Shown here piece by piece: positions 1 to 13,994 of a stretch of 64,000 nt of DNA. Position numbers and translations under genes: made by a program. The stretch covers positions 27,688,792 through 27,752,791 of the forward strand of contig OX392532.1 of the NCBI GenBank assembly GCA_947623455.1, in the 5' to 3' direction. The notes beneath the pieces are model-generated. The model was not told where the DNA came from and did not search any database. It saw only the letters and a program-made list of their open reading frames with translations. Position 1 is the stretch's first letter, and every line of letters starts with the position of its first letter. This stretch comes from Mimachlamys varia (taxonomy: Eukaryota; Mollusca; Bivalvia; Pectinida; Pectinidae).

Positions 1-587
1 CTTTATTAGATATAAAAGATATGACATTTAAAACAGTACTTTTCAAATATTTCAAAATCTTGAGTCTCCTTGGCTAAAGAATGTTGAGACTGATCAAATC
101 TTCATACTACCTTATCCAAACATGCTTACAGCCACTAATATCTCTGTAATCATGACCCAGGGCCTACTTAGATAATGCTGAAGAAGATATATATATGTCT
201 GACACTTAGCTGTGACCTTGATATTAAAGTAGTTCAAGGTAACTTATTTGAGGACACTCCAGTGCACTCCGTTGTAGTACATACAAGACCAGTACATGTA
301 TCATTACTCTGGGGCTCCTGGTTATATTCAAAAATTAATTTTTTATGCACCGCCTAGAAACGAGTGTGATTTGGAGAGGTCTTCATTTTTGTTTAAGCTG
401 CATTATAAAAGCTTTTTGATCATAAAAATTACACAAAACAGGTGCAGTGATCTGTTATTATTGGGTAGTTTTGAAAAAGAGTTGTAATATCTTTGCTATG
501 ATCTCCAACAGAGACATGCTATTATTACTTTGTTGACAGAAGCTTGAGAATAATCCAACAGGGGCAATAACCAGTCAGGACCCTGAT

Positions 588-2120
588 TATCCTCGATATC
601 CAGGGATTACACTCACCTACCCTCTCTACACCCCTGGAATCATCCTCGATATCAAGGGATTACACTCACCTACCCTCTCTACACCCCTGGAATCATCCTC
701 GATATCCAGGGATTACACTCACCTACCCTCTCTACACCCCTGGAATCATCCTCGATATCAAGGGATTACACTCACCTACCCTCTCTACACCCCTGGAATC
801 ATCCTCGATATCCAGGGATTACACTCACCTACCCTCTCTACATCCCTGGAATCATCCTCGACATCCAGGGATTACACTCACCTACCCTCTCTACACCCCT
901 GGAATCATCCTCGATATCCAGGGGTTACACTCACCTACTCTCTCTACATCCCTGGAACATCCTCGATATCCAGGAGTTACGCTCACCTACCCTCTCTACA
1001 CCCCTGGAAGCATCCTCGATATCCAGGGATTACGCTCAACTACCCTCTCTACACCCCTGGATTCATCATCGATATCCAGGAGTTACGCTCACCTACACTC
1101 TCTACACCCCTGGAATCATCCTCGATATCCAGGGATTACGCTCACCTACCCTCTCTACACCCCTGGAATCATCCTCGATATCCAGGAATTACGCTCACCT
1201 ACCCTTTCTACACCCCTGGAATCATCCTCGATATCCAGGGATTACGCTCAACTACCCTCTCTACACCCCTGGATTCATCATTGATACCCAGGAGTTACGC
1301 TCACCTACACTCTCTACACCCCTGGAATCATCCTCGATATCCAGGGATTACGCTCACCTACCCTCTCTACACCCCTGGAATCATCCTCGATATCCAGGAA
1401 TTACGCTCAACTACCCTCTCTACACCCCTGGATTCATCCTCGATATCCAGGAGTTGCGCTCACCTACACTCTCTACATCCCTGGAATCATCCTCGATATC
1501 CAGGGATTACGCTCACCTACCCTCTCTACATACCTGGAATCATCCTCGACATCCAGGGATTACGCTCACCTACCCTCTCTACACCCCTGGAATCATCCTC
1601 GACATCCAGGGATTACGCTCACCTACACTCTCTACATCCCTGGAATCATCCTCGATATCCTGGGATTACGCTCACCTACCCTCTCTACACCCCTGGAATC
1701 ATCCTCGATATCCAGGGATTACGCTCACCTACCCTCTCTACACCCCTGGAATCATCCTGGATATCCAGGGATTATGCTCCCCTACCCTCTCTACACCCCT
1801 GGAATCATCCTTGATATCCAGGGGTTACGCTCACCTACACTCTCTACACCCCTGGATTATATGTCATGGCAAAACTGAAGGCATGCTCAGGTAAAAAAAA
1901 ACTGACCAATTGCTAGCTTGCATTGCTGCCATTGGAGCCGCAACCGAAATCAAATTTTTACTGTTATGCGACTGACATTCTTTTAATGTACTTCAAAGGA
2001 TCATTACCAGTAGTCTTGTCTCATCAACACGTTAACGCACACCGAGCCTTCAATTTTGCTTTGACATATTCCAGGGGTGTAGAGAGCGTAGGTGAGCGTA
2101 ACCCCTGGATATCGAGGATG
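588..2120. mobile_element. MULE-like non-autonomous transposon with amplified left terminal repeat
   Basis: The right end, read inverted, starts CATCCTCGATATCCAGGGG and runs on through a TIR over 70 bp long. The left end starts TATCCTCGATATCC. Both flanks carry the 9-bp GACCCTGAT (579-587 and 2121-2129), an apparent target-site duplication; 9 bp with a long TIR suggests a Mutator-like element. The left TIR has expanded into a 53-bp minisatellite. No transposase was seen. Related copies lie at about 2340-2593, 26735-26820 and 36552-36845. Confidence 0.65.
589..1855 (+). repeat. 53-bp minisatellite derived from the transposon end
   Basis: About 24 tandem copies of a 53-bp unit (ggaatcatcctcgatatcca, then gggattacgctcacctaccc, then tctctacacccct). 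The unit is the same sequence as the terminal repeat of the surrounding element, including its outer end. Left copies read ttacactcac, right copies mostly ttacgctcac, so the array has two sub-blocks. Open frames of 146-177 codons crossing it are by-products of the repeat. Confidence 0.93.
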
Positions 2121-2339
2121 GACCCTGATCAGCCTCTAAAGAGGTTCCATCAGTATCTCTTTCAAATTCTTAATAACGGCTGTTTCAGAATTAACTGTGT
2201 GGGAGGGGTGGGAGGCACTTTTTCAGAGATCACACCACCCATCAAATATTAAAAGAGATTGAACAGAAGGAACAGTATGCAGATCTGGTTTTAAACTCAT
2301 CACCAATTATGTATTAATGCAGGTGCCACCCACCTCCCC

Positions 2340-2593
2340 CATCCTCAATATCCAGGAGTAACAATCAATACCTAGTTGAGGTACACTCACACAAAGGAGC
2401 CGCAACCAACTTTAAAGCCTATTAATCTTTAACTGTTATGTGATCACCAGATTTTTTTATGTACATAAGTTGGTTGAACCAGTCTTCTTGCCTCATCAAC
2501 AAAGTCGGTGCACACAGAGCCTTCAGTTTTGCCATGACATATTCCAAGGGTGTAGAGAGCGTTGGTGATAGTAACCCCTGGATATCGAGAATG
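2340..2593. mobile_element. Second copy of the MULE-like element family
   Basis: Left end CATCCTCAATATCCAGGAG, right end CCCTGGATATCGAGAATG. The interior shares blocks with 1880-2080: gagccgcaacc, the ctgttatg stretch, and cttgcctcatcaac. It has no amplified repeat. Flanks acctcccc and acatcccc may be a degenerate target duplication. Confidence 0.6.
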
Positions 2594-2919
2594 ACATCCC
2601 CCACACAATTAATTATGTATTAGCCCTAATTTTGTTCCTGTTTGCTAAACTTGAATGCATGTAGTCTGTCCCAATAAATCATCTCATGTGCAGGTCATCA
2701 TACAGATTTTATTACAGTTGTAATATCATCATTCTCCGTTGTGTAACTGGTAGCTAGACTTTCAGCCATCTCTAGGATTCTGTCACAGTTGAATTCTATG
2801 TGCATTGTAGTCTTACCGAGTTCAGACTGAAACCAGTTGTCTGTTTGTCAACTATCCTATTGCATGACCACTTTGGTTCATGTTTTATGTCCTATTTAAA
2901 GCTACAGTCATTGAAAGAC

Positions 2920-3060
2920 AAGCCTGACTGTAGTGCTGGCTGAAATCTGGAGTTCCCCCGAGAAAAACACCGAGTTGCAGCCAGTTAGCATACCTGCATT
3001 GCGACTGTAGGTACCAAGTAGGTCTTGAACCCATGACTCCTCCCTCTGAACAGCTAACAA
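2920..3060. mobile_element. SINE fragment
   Basis: Holds ggagttcccccgagaaaaac, accgagttgcagccagttag and a tcttgaacccatgactcctc end, in the same order as the other SINE copies but diverged. Further scraps lie at 24900-24975 and 58835-58885. Confidence 0.45.
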
Positions 3061-4868
3061 AATTTTTAACCAAATTAAGAATGAAGCATCACTGATCACA
3101 GTCAGAAGACTCAATATTGTATGAGTAATTATAAAGTATTGTGTACAGACAACAAAAACACACTGAGTTTAGAACTGGATCCATTTTAATACTTTTGCTA
3201 AAAGCAAAAAATTGACCAGCATGGCCCTAATGAAGGGTTATTTCCATATCTATGTCCAACTACACATAACATGATACAAAAGTTTCAAAGTTACTTCTAG
3301 TGTCATTAAAAGGGCAAGTAAGATTACTAATTTCCACAAAAAATAGACATTCACATTGTATATGAAACCAGTCTTTCAATACCTAAAAATTCAATTTTGA
3401 AGAATTCACAAAACAGATTGTTCTTAATTTTAAAAATAAATAATGCAAAAAAACACCAATTTTTTTTAAGTCTATTGTTATTGCCTCAGAAATACAACAT
3501 TTGAATTTTACACATATAAAGAATTTAAAAAAGATTTTTTCATTTAATATTTTTTTTTTACTGTTTGTATTTCCCCTCTCTGTGTTTTTTGTGAATTTTG
3601 AATCTTGATACAGGAAATTCAGCTGGTTTGCATTCAGCTGGTTTTCATTGTATATTATATGTTTCAAATCCAGTATATATATCTATACGAAAGAAAATGT
3701 GTGAACATCAGTTGAAAATTACATAAATGTACTACCAAGTCACAGAAAATCACAATTTTACCATACAGACAAAGTCTATTTTAAAACAAGAGTAATTCAT
3801 ACAAAAATAATCTGTGTATGCCAAAACAACAACTTTACTGATAGTGTAAAACAATTTCAATTTTGGGATTTTTCTTATATTTCTTAATATAAAGCAGTCA
3901 TAAATAGAATTTTACAATTGGCAAAAATTTATCAAAACAAGAAGAAAACAACTACCTCATCAGCTAATATATGTACTTGATTTAAACAAACTCAATCTTA
4001 GCTATTTAGCAAAGTATTTCTGTTGTTGTATTTGGTATTCATTTTTCGCAAAAGCTTTTTAACAGATTCACTGCATGAACCACAACACTCCAGACAATAA
4101 GAGTAGCACAACAACCATTTTACTGATAGTACTTAAATAGAAAAAAATATGAAAATATATATATTAATAAAGAAATTAAACTTTATCAAAACACTGATTT
4201 TACAAATCACTTATTAAAAGTAACGTAAGCAAACAAGTTGTAACAAAAATTCAGATTTTTTTTCCAATTGTTAGAACTTCACTTCTCAAACGGTGAGAAA
4301 GTAGATTGTGTTGAGTTTGAATCATTATACTGTACTGACATCTCATTCACTATTGGAATTTTCATAAATATTTGCAGCAGAAGAAAAAGAATTGGCTTTT
4401 AACCCTCCCACCCTATATTACTTGAGTGGCCTCTACCAAGCTTTTATCTGGACGAGGCCATTAAGGTGAAAGGGCTAACAGATTGTTGACATGTGCTATT
4501 GCTCCCGAATCAGTTCTGATTCACAATTAAGTGTTTAATCCGATCTTATGACTTGTGCAGGCCGTCCTAAATAAACTAAATACAGGTGGTTCTTAAAATA
4601 CTCTAGTGAAGTAAGATAAGAAAAGATAGATTAGTTTATTTCCGGTGCATGACTTTTTATAGTCCTCTATACCAGACTATAACAAAAACAACAAAAAACA
4701 GACATTGATATAGATGACACATATCAAAACCGTTTTTTTAAAGACAAAGCAACTTCATTACTTTTCAGAAGGCTTTCTTTTTTTCTTTCTTTTTCAAGTT
4801 TTCTCAATTTTGTTCAACATATCAACAAATCAATTAAAATCTAAAATAAACATGAACATTTTAAACTT

Positions 4869-4950
4869 GTTCATCCCTGAATTCACATTTGGAACCTTCC
4901 AATGAAAAGAATGGAACAGGCCATCATGAAGTTTCAGGGGTGAATGAGTT
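4869..4950. mobile_element. Tiny MITE with TTCACCCCTGAA ends
   Basis: About 80 bp framed by ttcatccctgaa and ttcaggggtgaatgag. Related copies are at 19240-19313, 20728-20969 (longer), 26908-26994 and, partially, 46955-47000. Confidence 0.55.
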
Positions 4951-6819
4951 AAAATTCTTCTTTTTTTTTTATTTATCAAAAAAAAACAACATGGGGTGTG
5001 CAAGTCTAAAGTGAATGTATTTTGTTTGGCCTGAGTCCATCCTACAGATTTTCAGTGTACATAAGATACAATAAACCACAAAGGAGAAACGCCTTCAGAG
5101 GTTTACTGGGTGTATCTAGCATCTCGAATTTAACTGACTATTCAATGGAATGAAAAATATCAAAACTGGGGAAAAAAAAGTGAACATTTTATAATTTGAT
5201 ACGGAACAAAAAAAAAACAAAACAAAAAACAAAATCAATCTTAACTTCATAAAATATTTAAAAAATAAAATTCATGTACGAAAGTAAAGAAATGCTGAAA
5301 CTGTGACAATTATAACCACTTAGTCATATGTAAGGCTCTAGTGTCCACAATGTACAACTTCACACTTTAACGTGACCGATTCTAAATCTGAAACACACAC
5401 GTAAGAAAAATGATTCTAGTTTATCAAGATATATAGGGATAATTATACACCAAGTATTCGTAACTGAAAATAAAGTCACTAAATGTAGCTAATATTGATA
5501 TATGTACTAAATAAAACAAAGCATTTATGTCTCATCAGATCTTAACCATGGAAATATATTTGGTCAGATTAACATATAAATAATGGAACTTTTATACATA
5601 ACAGCTTTTCCTAATACTTGCAGTGGTAACAATTATCTCTCTTTCCATTTGTATTTTCTGAACATAAGAGAGGGTCACTAATTTTTATATAATCTTGATG
5701 TGGAAAAGTTTTCAGCATATAAATTAAGAAGTAGTTGTAAGAATATTGATGTATAGAGAGGCAGCTAGCTCTATCTAATTTTTACTTTTTTGATTAAAAA
5801 TTTCTGTAGGAAAAAACTAACCTTTATAAAAATATGAAAAGAGATTAGCAGTGTAAACAAAATGTTTGTGGGTTACTTCCCTTTGTTTCTTCACTAAGCA
5901 TACCTGAGAACTCAACAAGTCGTATCATAACACTTTACTGAAATATTAACCTAGGTCAACGGGGATTTGGTAAAGCATGAAACTAACACAAACACATTAA
6001 TTCCTATTAAGTATTTGAAATACATAATAAATATACTGTATGATCAAAATTTGGCATTTGTTCTAATTCTAGCCCTCCTTGCTCCCAAAAATAAAACCTC
6101 AAAATTTTCCAAGTGTTTTTGTTTGATAAAAACTTATTTTTCATACTGCAGTCGTTTTTCAATGTGATTGATTGTGAAGCACACAACACCTGCTGTTGTG
6201 TTCAACAGTAGCAATGTAAAGAACGAAAAAGAATAAAAACCTTCAATCGAAAACATCAGTTCATATTCTTTTGTAATTAAAAGGTGGGATCACAGCTGGA
6301 AGTTAAAAATGTTTGGAAGAACAAGTATCAGAGAATTAAGTCTCCTGGCAAAAAAGCAGTGTGATACAAGTAGAGAAGCCACAATGACATGTTACAGGCG
6401 AAGTAAGGGGAAAATATCCATACGTTTACACAAGACTCTGATCATCAAACTTGTCTTTGTGACAGTGAAAGTTCTAGATTCATGTATATGTCTGATTGAA
6501 GTTTAGAGGGGGAAATCTCCCTGCCTCTTTTCAGCACTAAATATTCGGGGTTTTCCAGAACAATCTTTCAAACATATTATTTTTTATGATATACAGAAAT
6601 TATTGTTTTATGTTAACAAGCGTAACTAAGTCTCCACATTCCACTGTATTAAGACTATAGGTGGTCTGTTCTCTGTTCCTTTGGCTTCAGATGGTAGCTT
6701 CATAACTTCACAACTTCCCAAATCCACATTCTTCCTTGATAAAACGATGAAGTGTTTGTCGTTATGGTGAAGTAACATTAGAAAACCGCTGCAATCTGCC
6801 GAGGGTGGTGACGGTGAAA

Positions 6820-6869
6820 TTAAGACTCTTCCTGTTCACCTTCAATATCCTCTACTCTCTGACTTTGTT
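6820..6869 (-). CDS. YWHAE: 14-3-3 C-terminal tail exon, cassette A
   Basis: Acceptor TTGTAATTGTAG; in phase with body A it reads E-QSQRVEDIEGEQEES and a TAA stop. It shares VEDIE with tail B. It lies about 130 bp beyond the end of the 7-kb palindromic minisatellite in transcript direction. As the last tail exon, its 3' UTR probably extends into the repeat-poor AT-rich DNA below 6.8 kb, but no signal was found in the first 500 nt. Confidence 0.86.
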
Positions 6870-7000
6870 CTACAATTACAATACAAAATCTGGTCAGTAT
6901 ACATTAACATTGAAACTCTTTCCAAAGTTTCATCCTCTGACAACCTGTTTAGTTATAACATTAACACTGATTGGGGCATAACCGTTAACCTCTAAAACCT

Positions 7001-10000
7001 CCAATGAGAGAGATCTCCCTCATTTCACAGTTCCAATGAGGGAGATCTCCCTCATTTCACATTTCCAATGAGGGAGATCACCCTCATTTCACAGTTCCAA
7101 TGAGGGAGATCTCCCTCATTCCACATTCAAATGAGGGAGTTCTCCCTCGTTTCACAGTTCCAATGAGGGAGATCACCCTCATTCCACATTCAAATGAGGG
7201 AGATCACCCTCATTCCACAGTTCCAATGAGGGGGCAACCCTCATTCCACATTTCCAATGAGGGAGATCTCCCTCATTTCACAGTTCCAATGGGGGAGTTC
7301 TCCCTCATTTCACATTTCCAATGAGGGAGATCACCCTCATTCCACATTCAAATGAGGGAGATCTCCCTCATTTCACATTTCCAATGAGGGAGATAACCCT
7401 CATTCCACAGTTCCAATGAGGGAGATCTCCCTCATTTCACATTTCCAATGAGGGAGATCTCCCTCATTCCACAGTTCCAATGAGGGAGATCACCCTCATT
7501 CCACATTCAAATGAGGGAGATCACCCTCATTTCACATTTCCAATGAGGGAGATAACCCTCATTCCACAGTTCCAATGAGGGAGATCTCCCTCATTTCACA
7601 TTTCAAATGAAGGAGATCTCCCTCATTCCACATTCAAATGAAGGAGATCTCCTTCATTTCACATTTCCAATGAGGGAGATAACCCTCATTCCACAGTTCC
7701 AATGAGGGAGATCTCCCTCATTTCACATTTCAAATGAAGGAGATCTCCCTCATTCCACAGTTCCAATGAGGGAGATCTCCCTCATTTCACAGTTCCAATG
7801 AGGGAGATCACTCTCATTTCACAGTTCCAATGAGGGAGATCACCCTCATTTCACAGTTCCAATGAGGGAGATCACCCTCATTCCACATTCAAATGAGGGA
7901 GATCACCCTCATTCCACAGTTCCAATGAGGGGGCAACCCTCATTCCACATTTCCAATGAGGGAGATCACCCTCATTCCACATTCAAATGAGGGAGATCAC
8001 CCTCATTCCACATTCAAATGAGGGAGATCACCCTCATTCCACAGTTCCAATGAGGGGGCAACCCTCATTCCACATTTCCAATGACGGAGATCACCCTCAT
8101 TCCACATTCATATGAAGGAGATCTCCCTCATTTCACATTTCCAATGAGGGAGATAACCCTCATTCCACAGTTCCAATGAGGGAGATCTCCCTCATTTCAC
8201 ATTTCAAATGAAGGAGATCTCCCTCATTTCACATTTCCAATGAGGGAGATAACCCTCATTCCACAGTTCCAATGAGGGAGATCTCCCTCATTTCACATTT
8301 CAAATGAAGGAGATCTCCCTCATTTCACAGTTCCAATGAGGGAGATCTCCCTCATTTCACAGTTCCAATGAGGGAGATCACCCTCATTCCACATTCAAAT
8401 GAGGGAGATCTCCCTCATTTCACATTTCAAATGAAGGAGATCTCCCTCATTTCACATTTCCAATGAGGGAGATAACCCTCATTCCACAGTTCCAATGAGG
8501 GAGATCTCCCTCATTTCACATTTCAAATGAAGGAGATCTCCCTCATTTCACATTTCAAATGAAGGAGATCTCCCTCATTTCACATTTCCAATGAGGGAGA
8601 TCACCCTCATTCCACATTTCCAATGAGGGAGATCTCCCTCATTTCACATTTCAAATGAAGGAGATCTCCCTCATTTCACAGTTCCAATGAGGGAGATCTC
8701 CCTCATTTCACAGTTCCAATGAGGGAGTTCTCCCTCATTCCACATTCAAATGAGGGAGATAACCTTCATTCCACATTTCCAATGAGGGAGATCTCCCTCA
8801 TTTCACAGTTCCAATGAGGGAGATCTCCCTCATTTCACAGTTCCAATGAGGGAGATCACCCTCATTCCACATTCAAATGAGGGAGATAACCTTCATTCCA
8901 CATTTCCAATGAGGGAGATCTCCCTCATTTCACAGTTCCAATGAGGGAGATCTCCCTCATTTCACAGTTCCAATGAGGGAGATCTCCCTCATTCCACATT
9001 CAAATGAGGGAGATCACCCTCATTCCACATTTCCAATGAGGGAGATAACCCTCATTCCACAGTTCCAATGAGGGAGATCTCCCTCATTTCACATTTCCAA
9101 TGAAGGAGATCTCCCTCATTTCACATTTCCAATGAGGGAGATCTCCCTCATTCCACATTCAAATGAGGGAGATCACCCTCATTCCACATTTCCAATGAGG
9201 GAGATAACCCTCATTCCACAGTTCCAATGAGGGAGATCTCCCTCATTCCACATTTCCAATGAAGGAGATCTCCCTCATTTCACATTTCCAATGAGGGAGA
9301 TCACCCTCATTCCACATTTCCAATGAAGGAGATCTCCCTCATTTCACATTTCCAATGAGGGAGATAACCCTCATTCCACAGTTCCAATGAGGGAGATCTC
9401 CCTCATTTCACATTTCAAATGAAGGAGATCTCCCTCATTTCACATTTCAAATGAAGGAGATCTCCCTCATTTCACAGTTCCAATGAGGGAGATCTCCCTC
9501 GTTTCACAGTTCCAATGAGGGAGATCACCCTCATTCCACATTTCCAATGAGGGAGATCACCCTCATTCCACATTCAAATGAGGGAGATAACCTTCATTCC
9601 ACATTTCCAATGAGGGAGATCTCCCTCATTTCACAGTTCCAATGAGGGAGATCTCCCTCAATTCACAGTTCCAATGAGGGAGATCTCCCTCATTCCACAT
9701 TTCCAATGAGGGAGATCTCCCTCATTTCACAGTTCCAATGAGGGAGATCTCCCTCAATTCACAGTTCCAATGAGGGAGATCTCCCTCATTTCACAGTTCC
9801 AATGAGGGAGATCTCCCTCATTCCACATTCAAATGAGGGAGTTCTCCCACGTTTCACAGTTCCAATGAGGGAGATCTCCCTCATTTCACAGTTCCAATGG
9901 GGGAGTTCTCCCACGTTTCACAGTTCCAATGAGGGAGATCTCCCTCATTCCACATTCAAATGAGGGAGCTCTCCCTCATTTCACAGTTCCAATGAGGGAG

Positions 10001-13000
10001 ATCTCCCTCATTTCACAGTTCCAATGAGGGAGATCTCCCTCATTTCACATTTCCAATGAGGGAGATCTCCCTCATTTCACAGTTCCAATGAGGGAGATCT
10101 CCCTCATTTCACAGTTCCAATGAGGGAGATCTCCCTCATTCCACATTCAAATGAGGGAGATCACCCTCATTCCACAGTTCCAATGAGGGAGATAACCCTC
10201 ATTCCACAGTTCCAATGAGGGAGATCTCCCTCATTTCACATTTCAAATGAGGGAGATAACCCTCATTCCACAGCAAATGAGGGAGATCTCCCTCATTTCA
10301 CATTTCAAATGAAGGAGATCTCCCTCATTTCACATTTCAAATGAAGGAGATCTCCCTCATTTCACAGTTCCAATGAGGGAGATCTCCCTCGTTTCACAGT
10401 TCCAATGAGGGAGATCACCCTCATTCCACATTTCCAATGAGGGAGATCACCCTCATTCCACATTCAAATGAGGGAGATAACCTTCATTCCACATTTCCAA
10501 TGAGGGAGATCTCCCTCATTTCACAGTTCCAATGAGGGAGATCTCCCTCAATTCACAGTTCCAATGAGGGAGATCACCCTCATTCCACATTTCCAATGAG
10601 GGAGATCACCCTCATTCCACATTCAAATGAGGGAGATAACCTTCATTCCACATTTCCAATGAGGGAGATCTCCCTCATTTCACAGTTCCAATGAGGGAGA
10701 TCTCCCTCATTTCACAGTTCCAATGAGGGAGTTCTCCCTCATTTCACAGTTCCAATGAGGGAGATCTCCCTCATTCCACATTCAAATGAGGGGAGTTCTC
10801 CCACGTTTCACAGTTCCAATGAGGGAGATCTCCCTCATTTCACAGTTCCAATGGGGGAGTTCTCCCTCATTTCACAGTTCCAATGAGGGAGATCTCCCTC
10901 ATTCCACATTCAAATGAGGGAGTTTTCCCTCATTTCACAGTTCCAATGAGGGAGATCTCCCTCATTTCACAGTTCCAATGAGGGAGATCTCCCTCATTTC
11001 ACATTTCCAATGAGGGAGATCACCCTCATTTCACAGTTCCAATGAGGGAGATCTCCCTCATTCCACATTCAAATGAGGGAGTTCTCCCTCGTTTCACAGT
11101 TCCAATGAGGGAGATCACCCTCATTCCACATTCAAATGAGGGAGATCACCCTCATTCCACAGTTCCAATGAGGGGGCAACCCTCATTCCACATTTCCAAT
11201 GAGGGAGATCTCCCTCATTTCACAGTTCCAATGGGGGAGTTCTCCCTCATTTCACATTTCCAATGAGGGAGATCACCCTCATTCCACATTCAAATGAGGG
11301 AGATCTCCCTCATTTCACAGTTCCAATGAGGGAGATCTCCCTCATTCCACAGTTCCAATGAGGGAGATCACCCTCATTCCACATTCAAATGAAGGAGATC
11401 TCCCTCATTTCACATTTCCAATGAGGGAGATAACCCTCATTCCACAGTTCCAATGAGGGAGATCTCCCTCATTTCACATTTCAAATGAAGGAGATCTCCC
11501 TCATTCCACAGTTCCAATGAGGGAGATCTCCCTCATTTCACAGTTCCAATGAGGGAGATCACTCTCATTTCACAGTTCCAATGAGGGAGATCTCCCTCAT
11601 TCCACATTTCCAATGAGGGAGATCACCCTCATTCCATATTCAAATGAGGGAGATAACCTTCATTCCCACATTTCCAATGAGGGAGATCTCCCTCATTTCA
11701 CAGTTCCAATGAGGGAGATCTCCCTCATTTCACAGTTCCAATGAGGGAGATCACCCTCATTCCACATTTCCAATGAGGGAGATCACCTTCATTCCACATT
11801 CAAATGAGGGAGATCACCCTCATTCCACATTTCCAATGAGGGAGATCTCCTTCATTTCACATTTCCAATGAGGGAGATAACCCTCATTCCACAGTTCCAA
11901 TGAGGGAGATCTCCCTCATTTCACATTTCAAATGAAGGAGATCTCCCTCATTCCACAGTTCCAATGAGGGAGATCTCCCTCATTTCACAGTTCCAATGAG
12001 GGAGATCACTCTCATTTCACAGTTCCAATGAGGGAGATCACCCTCATTTCACAGTTCCAATGAGGGAGATAACCCTCATTTCACATTCAAATGAGGGAGC
12101 TCTCCCTCATTCCACATTCAAATGAGGGAGATCACCCTCATTCCACATTCAAATGAGGGAGATCACCCTCATTCCACAGTTCCAATGAGGGGGCAACCCT
12201 CATTCCACATTTCCAATGAGGGAGATCACCCTCATTCCACATTCAAATGAGGGAGATCACCCTCATTCCACATTCAAATGAGGGAGATCACCCTCATTCC
12301 ACAGTTCCAATGAGGGGGCAACCCTCATTCCACATTTCCAATGAGGGAGATCACCCTCATTCCACATTCAAATGAGGGAGATCTCCCTCATTTCACATTT
12401 CCAATGAGGGAGATAACCCTCATTCCACAGTTCCAATGAGGGAAATCTCCCTCATTTCACATTTCAAATGAAGGAGATCTCCCTCATTTCACAGTTCCAA
12501 TGAGGGAGATCTCCCTCATTTCACAGTTCCAATGAGGGAGATCACCCTCATTCCACATTCAAATGAGGGAGATCTCCCTCATTTCACATTTCAAATGAAG
12601 GAGATCTCCCTCATTTCACATTTCCAATGAGGGAGATAACCCTCATTCCACAGTTCCAATGAGGGAGATCTCCCTCATTTCACATTTCAAATGAAGGAGA
12701 TCTCCCTCATTTCACATTTCAAATGAAGGAGATCTCCCTCATTTCACAGTTCCAATGAGGGAGATCTCCCTCGTTTCACAGTTTCAATGAGGGAGATCAC
12801 CCTCATTTCACAGTTCCAATAAGGGAGATCACCCTCATTCCACATTCAAATGAGGGAGATAACCTTCATTCCACATTTCCAAAGAGGGAGATCTCCCTCA
12901 TTTCACAGTTCCAATGAGGGAGATCACCCTCATTCCACATTTCCAATGAGGGAGATCACCCTCATTCCACATTTCCAATGAGGGAGATCTCCCTCGTTTC

Positions 13001-13994
13001 ACATTTCAAATGAGGGAGATCACCCTCATTCCACATTTCCAATGAGGGAGATCTCCCTCATTCCACATTTCCAATGAGGGAGATCTCCCTCATTTCACAG
13101 TTCCAATGAGGGAGATCTCCCTCATTTCACAGTTCCAATGAGGGAGATCACCCTCATTCCACATTCAAATGAGAGAGATAACCTTCATTCCACATTTCCA
13201 ATGAGGGAGATCTCCCTCATTTCACAGTTCCAATGAGGGAGATCTCCCTCATTTCACAGTTCCAATGAGGGAGATCTCCCTCATTTCACATTTCCAATGA
13301 GGGAGATCACCCTCATTTCACATTTCCAATGAGGGAGATAACCCTCATTCCACATTTCCAATGAGGGAGATCTCCCTCGTTTCACATTTCAAATGAGGGA
13401 GATCACCCTCATTCCACAGTTCCAATGAGGGAGATCTCCCTCATTTCACATTTCCAATGAGGGAGATCACCCTCATTCCACAGTTCCAATGAGGGAGATC
13501 TCCCTCATTTCACATTTCAAATGAAGGAGATCTCCCTCATTTCACAGTTCCAATGAGGGAGATCTCCCTCGTTTCACAGTTCCAATGAGGGAGATAACCC
13601 TCATTCCACATTTCCAATGAGGGAGATAACCCTCATTCCACAGTTCCAATGAGGGAGATCTCCCTCATTTCACATTTCAAATGAAGGAGATCTCCCTCAT
13701 TTCACAGTTCCAATGAGGGAGATCTCCCTCGTTTCACAGTTCCAATGAGGGAGATCTCCCTCGTTTCACAGTTCCAATGAAGGAGATCTCCCTCATTTCA
13801 CATTTCCAATGAGGGAGATCACCCTCATTTCACAGTTCCAATGAGGGAGATCTCCCTCGTTTCACAGTTCCAATGAGGGAGATCTCCCTCATTTCACATT
13901 CAAATGAGGGAGATCACCCTCATTTCACATTTCCAATGAGGGAGATCACCCTCATTTCACAGTTCCAATGAGGGAGATTTCCCTCATTTCACAT
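7001..13994. repeat. 7-kb palindromic minisatellite, about 32-bp unit
   Basis: Roughly 210-220 units of 31-32 bp. The commonest form is ccaatgagggagatctccct followed by catttcacagtt. Its core GAGGGAGATCTCCCTC is a perfect palindrome extending to AATGAGGG on each side. Variants alter the right arm (gatcac, gataac) or left arm (gaagg), or give gagggggcaaccctc. It fills most of the intron between body A and tail A. Decayed units continue to about 14130. Not a CRISPR array: there are no unique spacers. Confidence 0.95.

Larger units (their letters stand above)
2597..6819. other. AT-rich region downstream of the last tail exon
   Basis: About 4.2 kb with a SINE fragment near 2920-3060, one CTCATTCACCCCTGAA element (about 4869-4950) and many A/T runs. 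It may include the 3' UTR of isoform A, though no signal was placed. No gene recognised; open frames are short and low-complexity. Confidence 0.5.

Noticed and set aside
1281..1894. Repeat protein of 146-177 codons at the left edge
   Set aside because: Product of the 53-bp transposon-end minisatellite. Overlapping frames are both open and nothing suggests translation.
7001..13994. CRISPR array
   Set aside because: Palindromic repeats recall CRISPR, but units are contiguous with no unique spacers, no cas genes are present, and the context is a eukaryotic intron.
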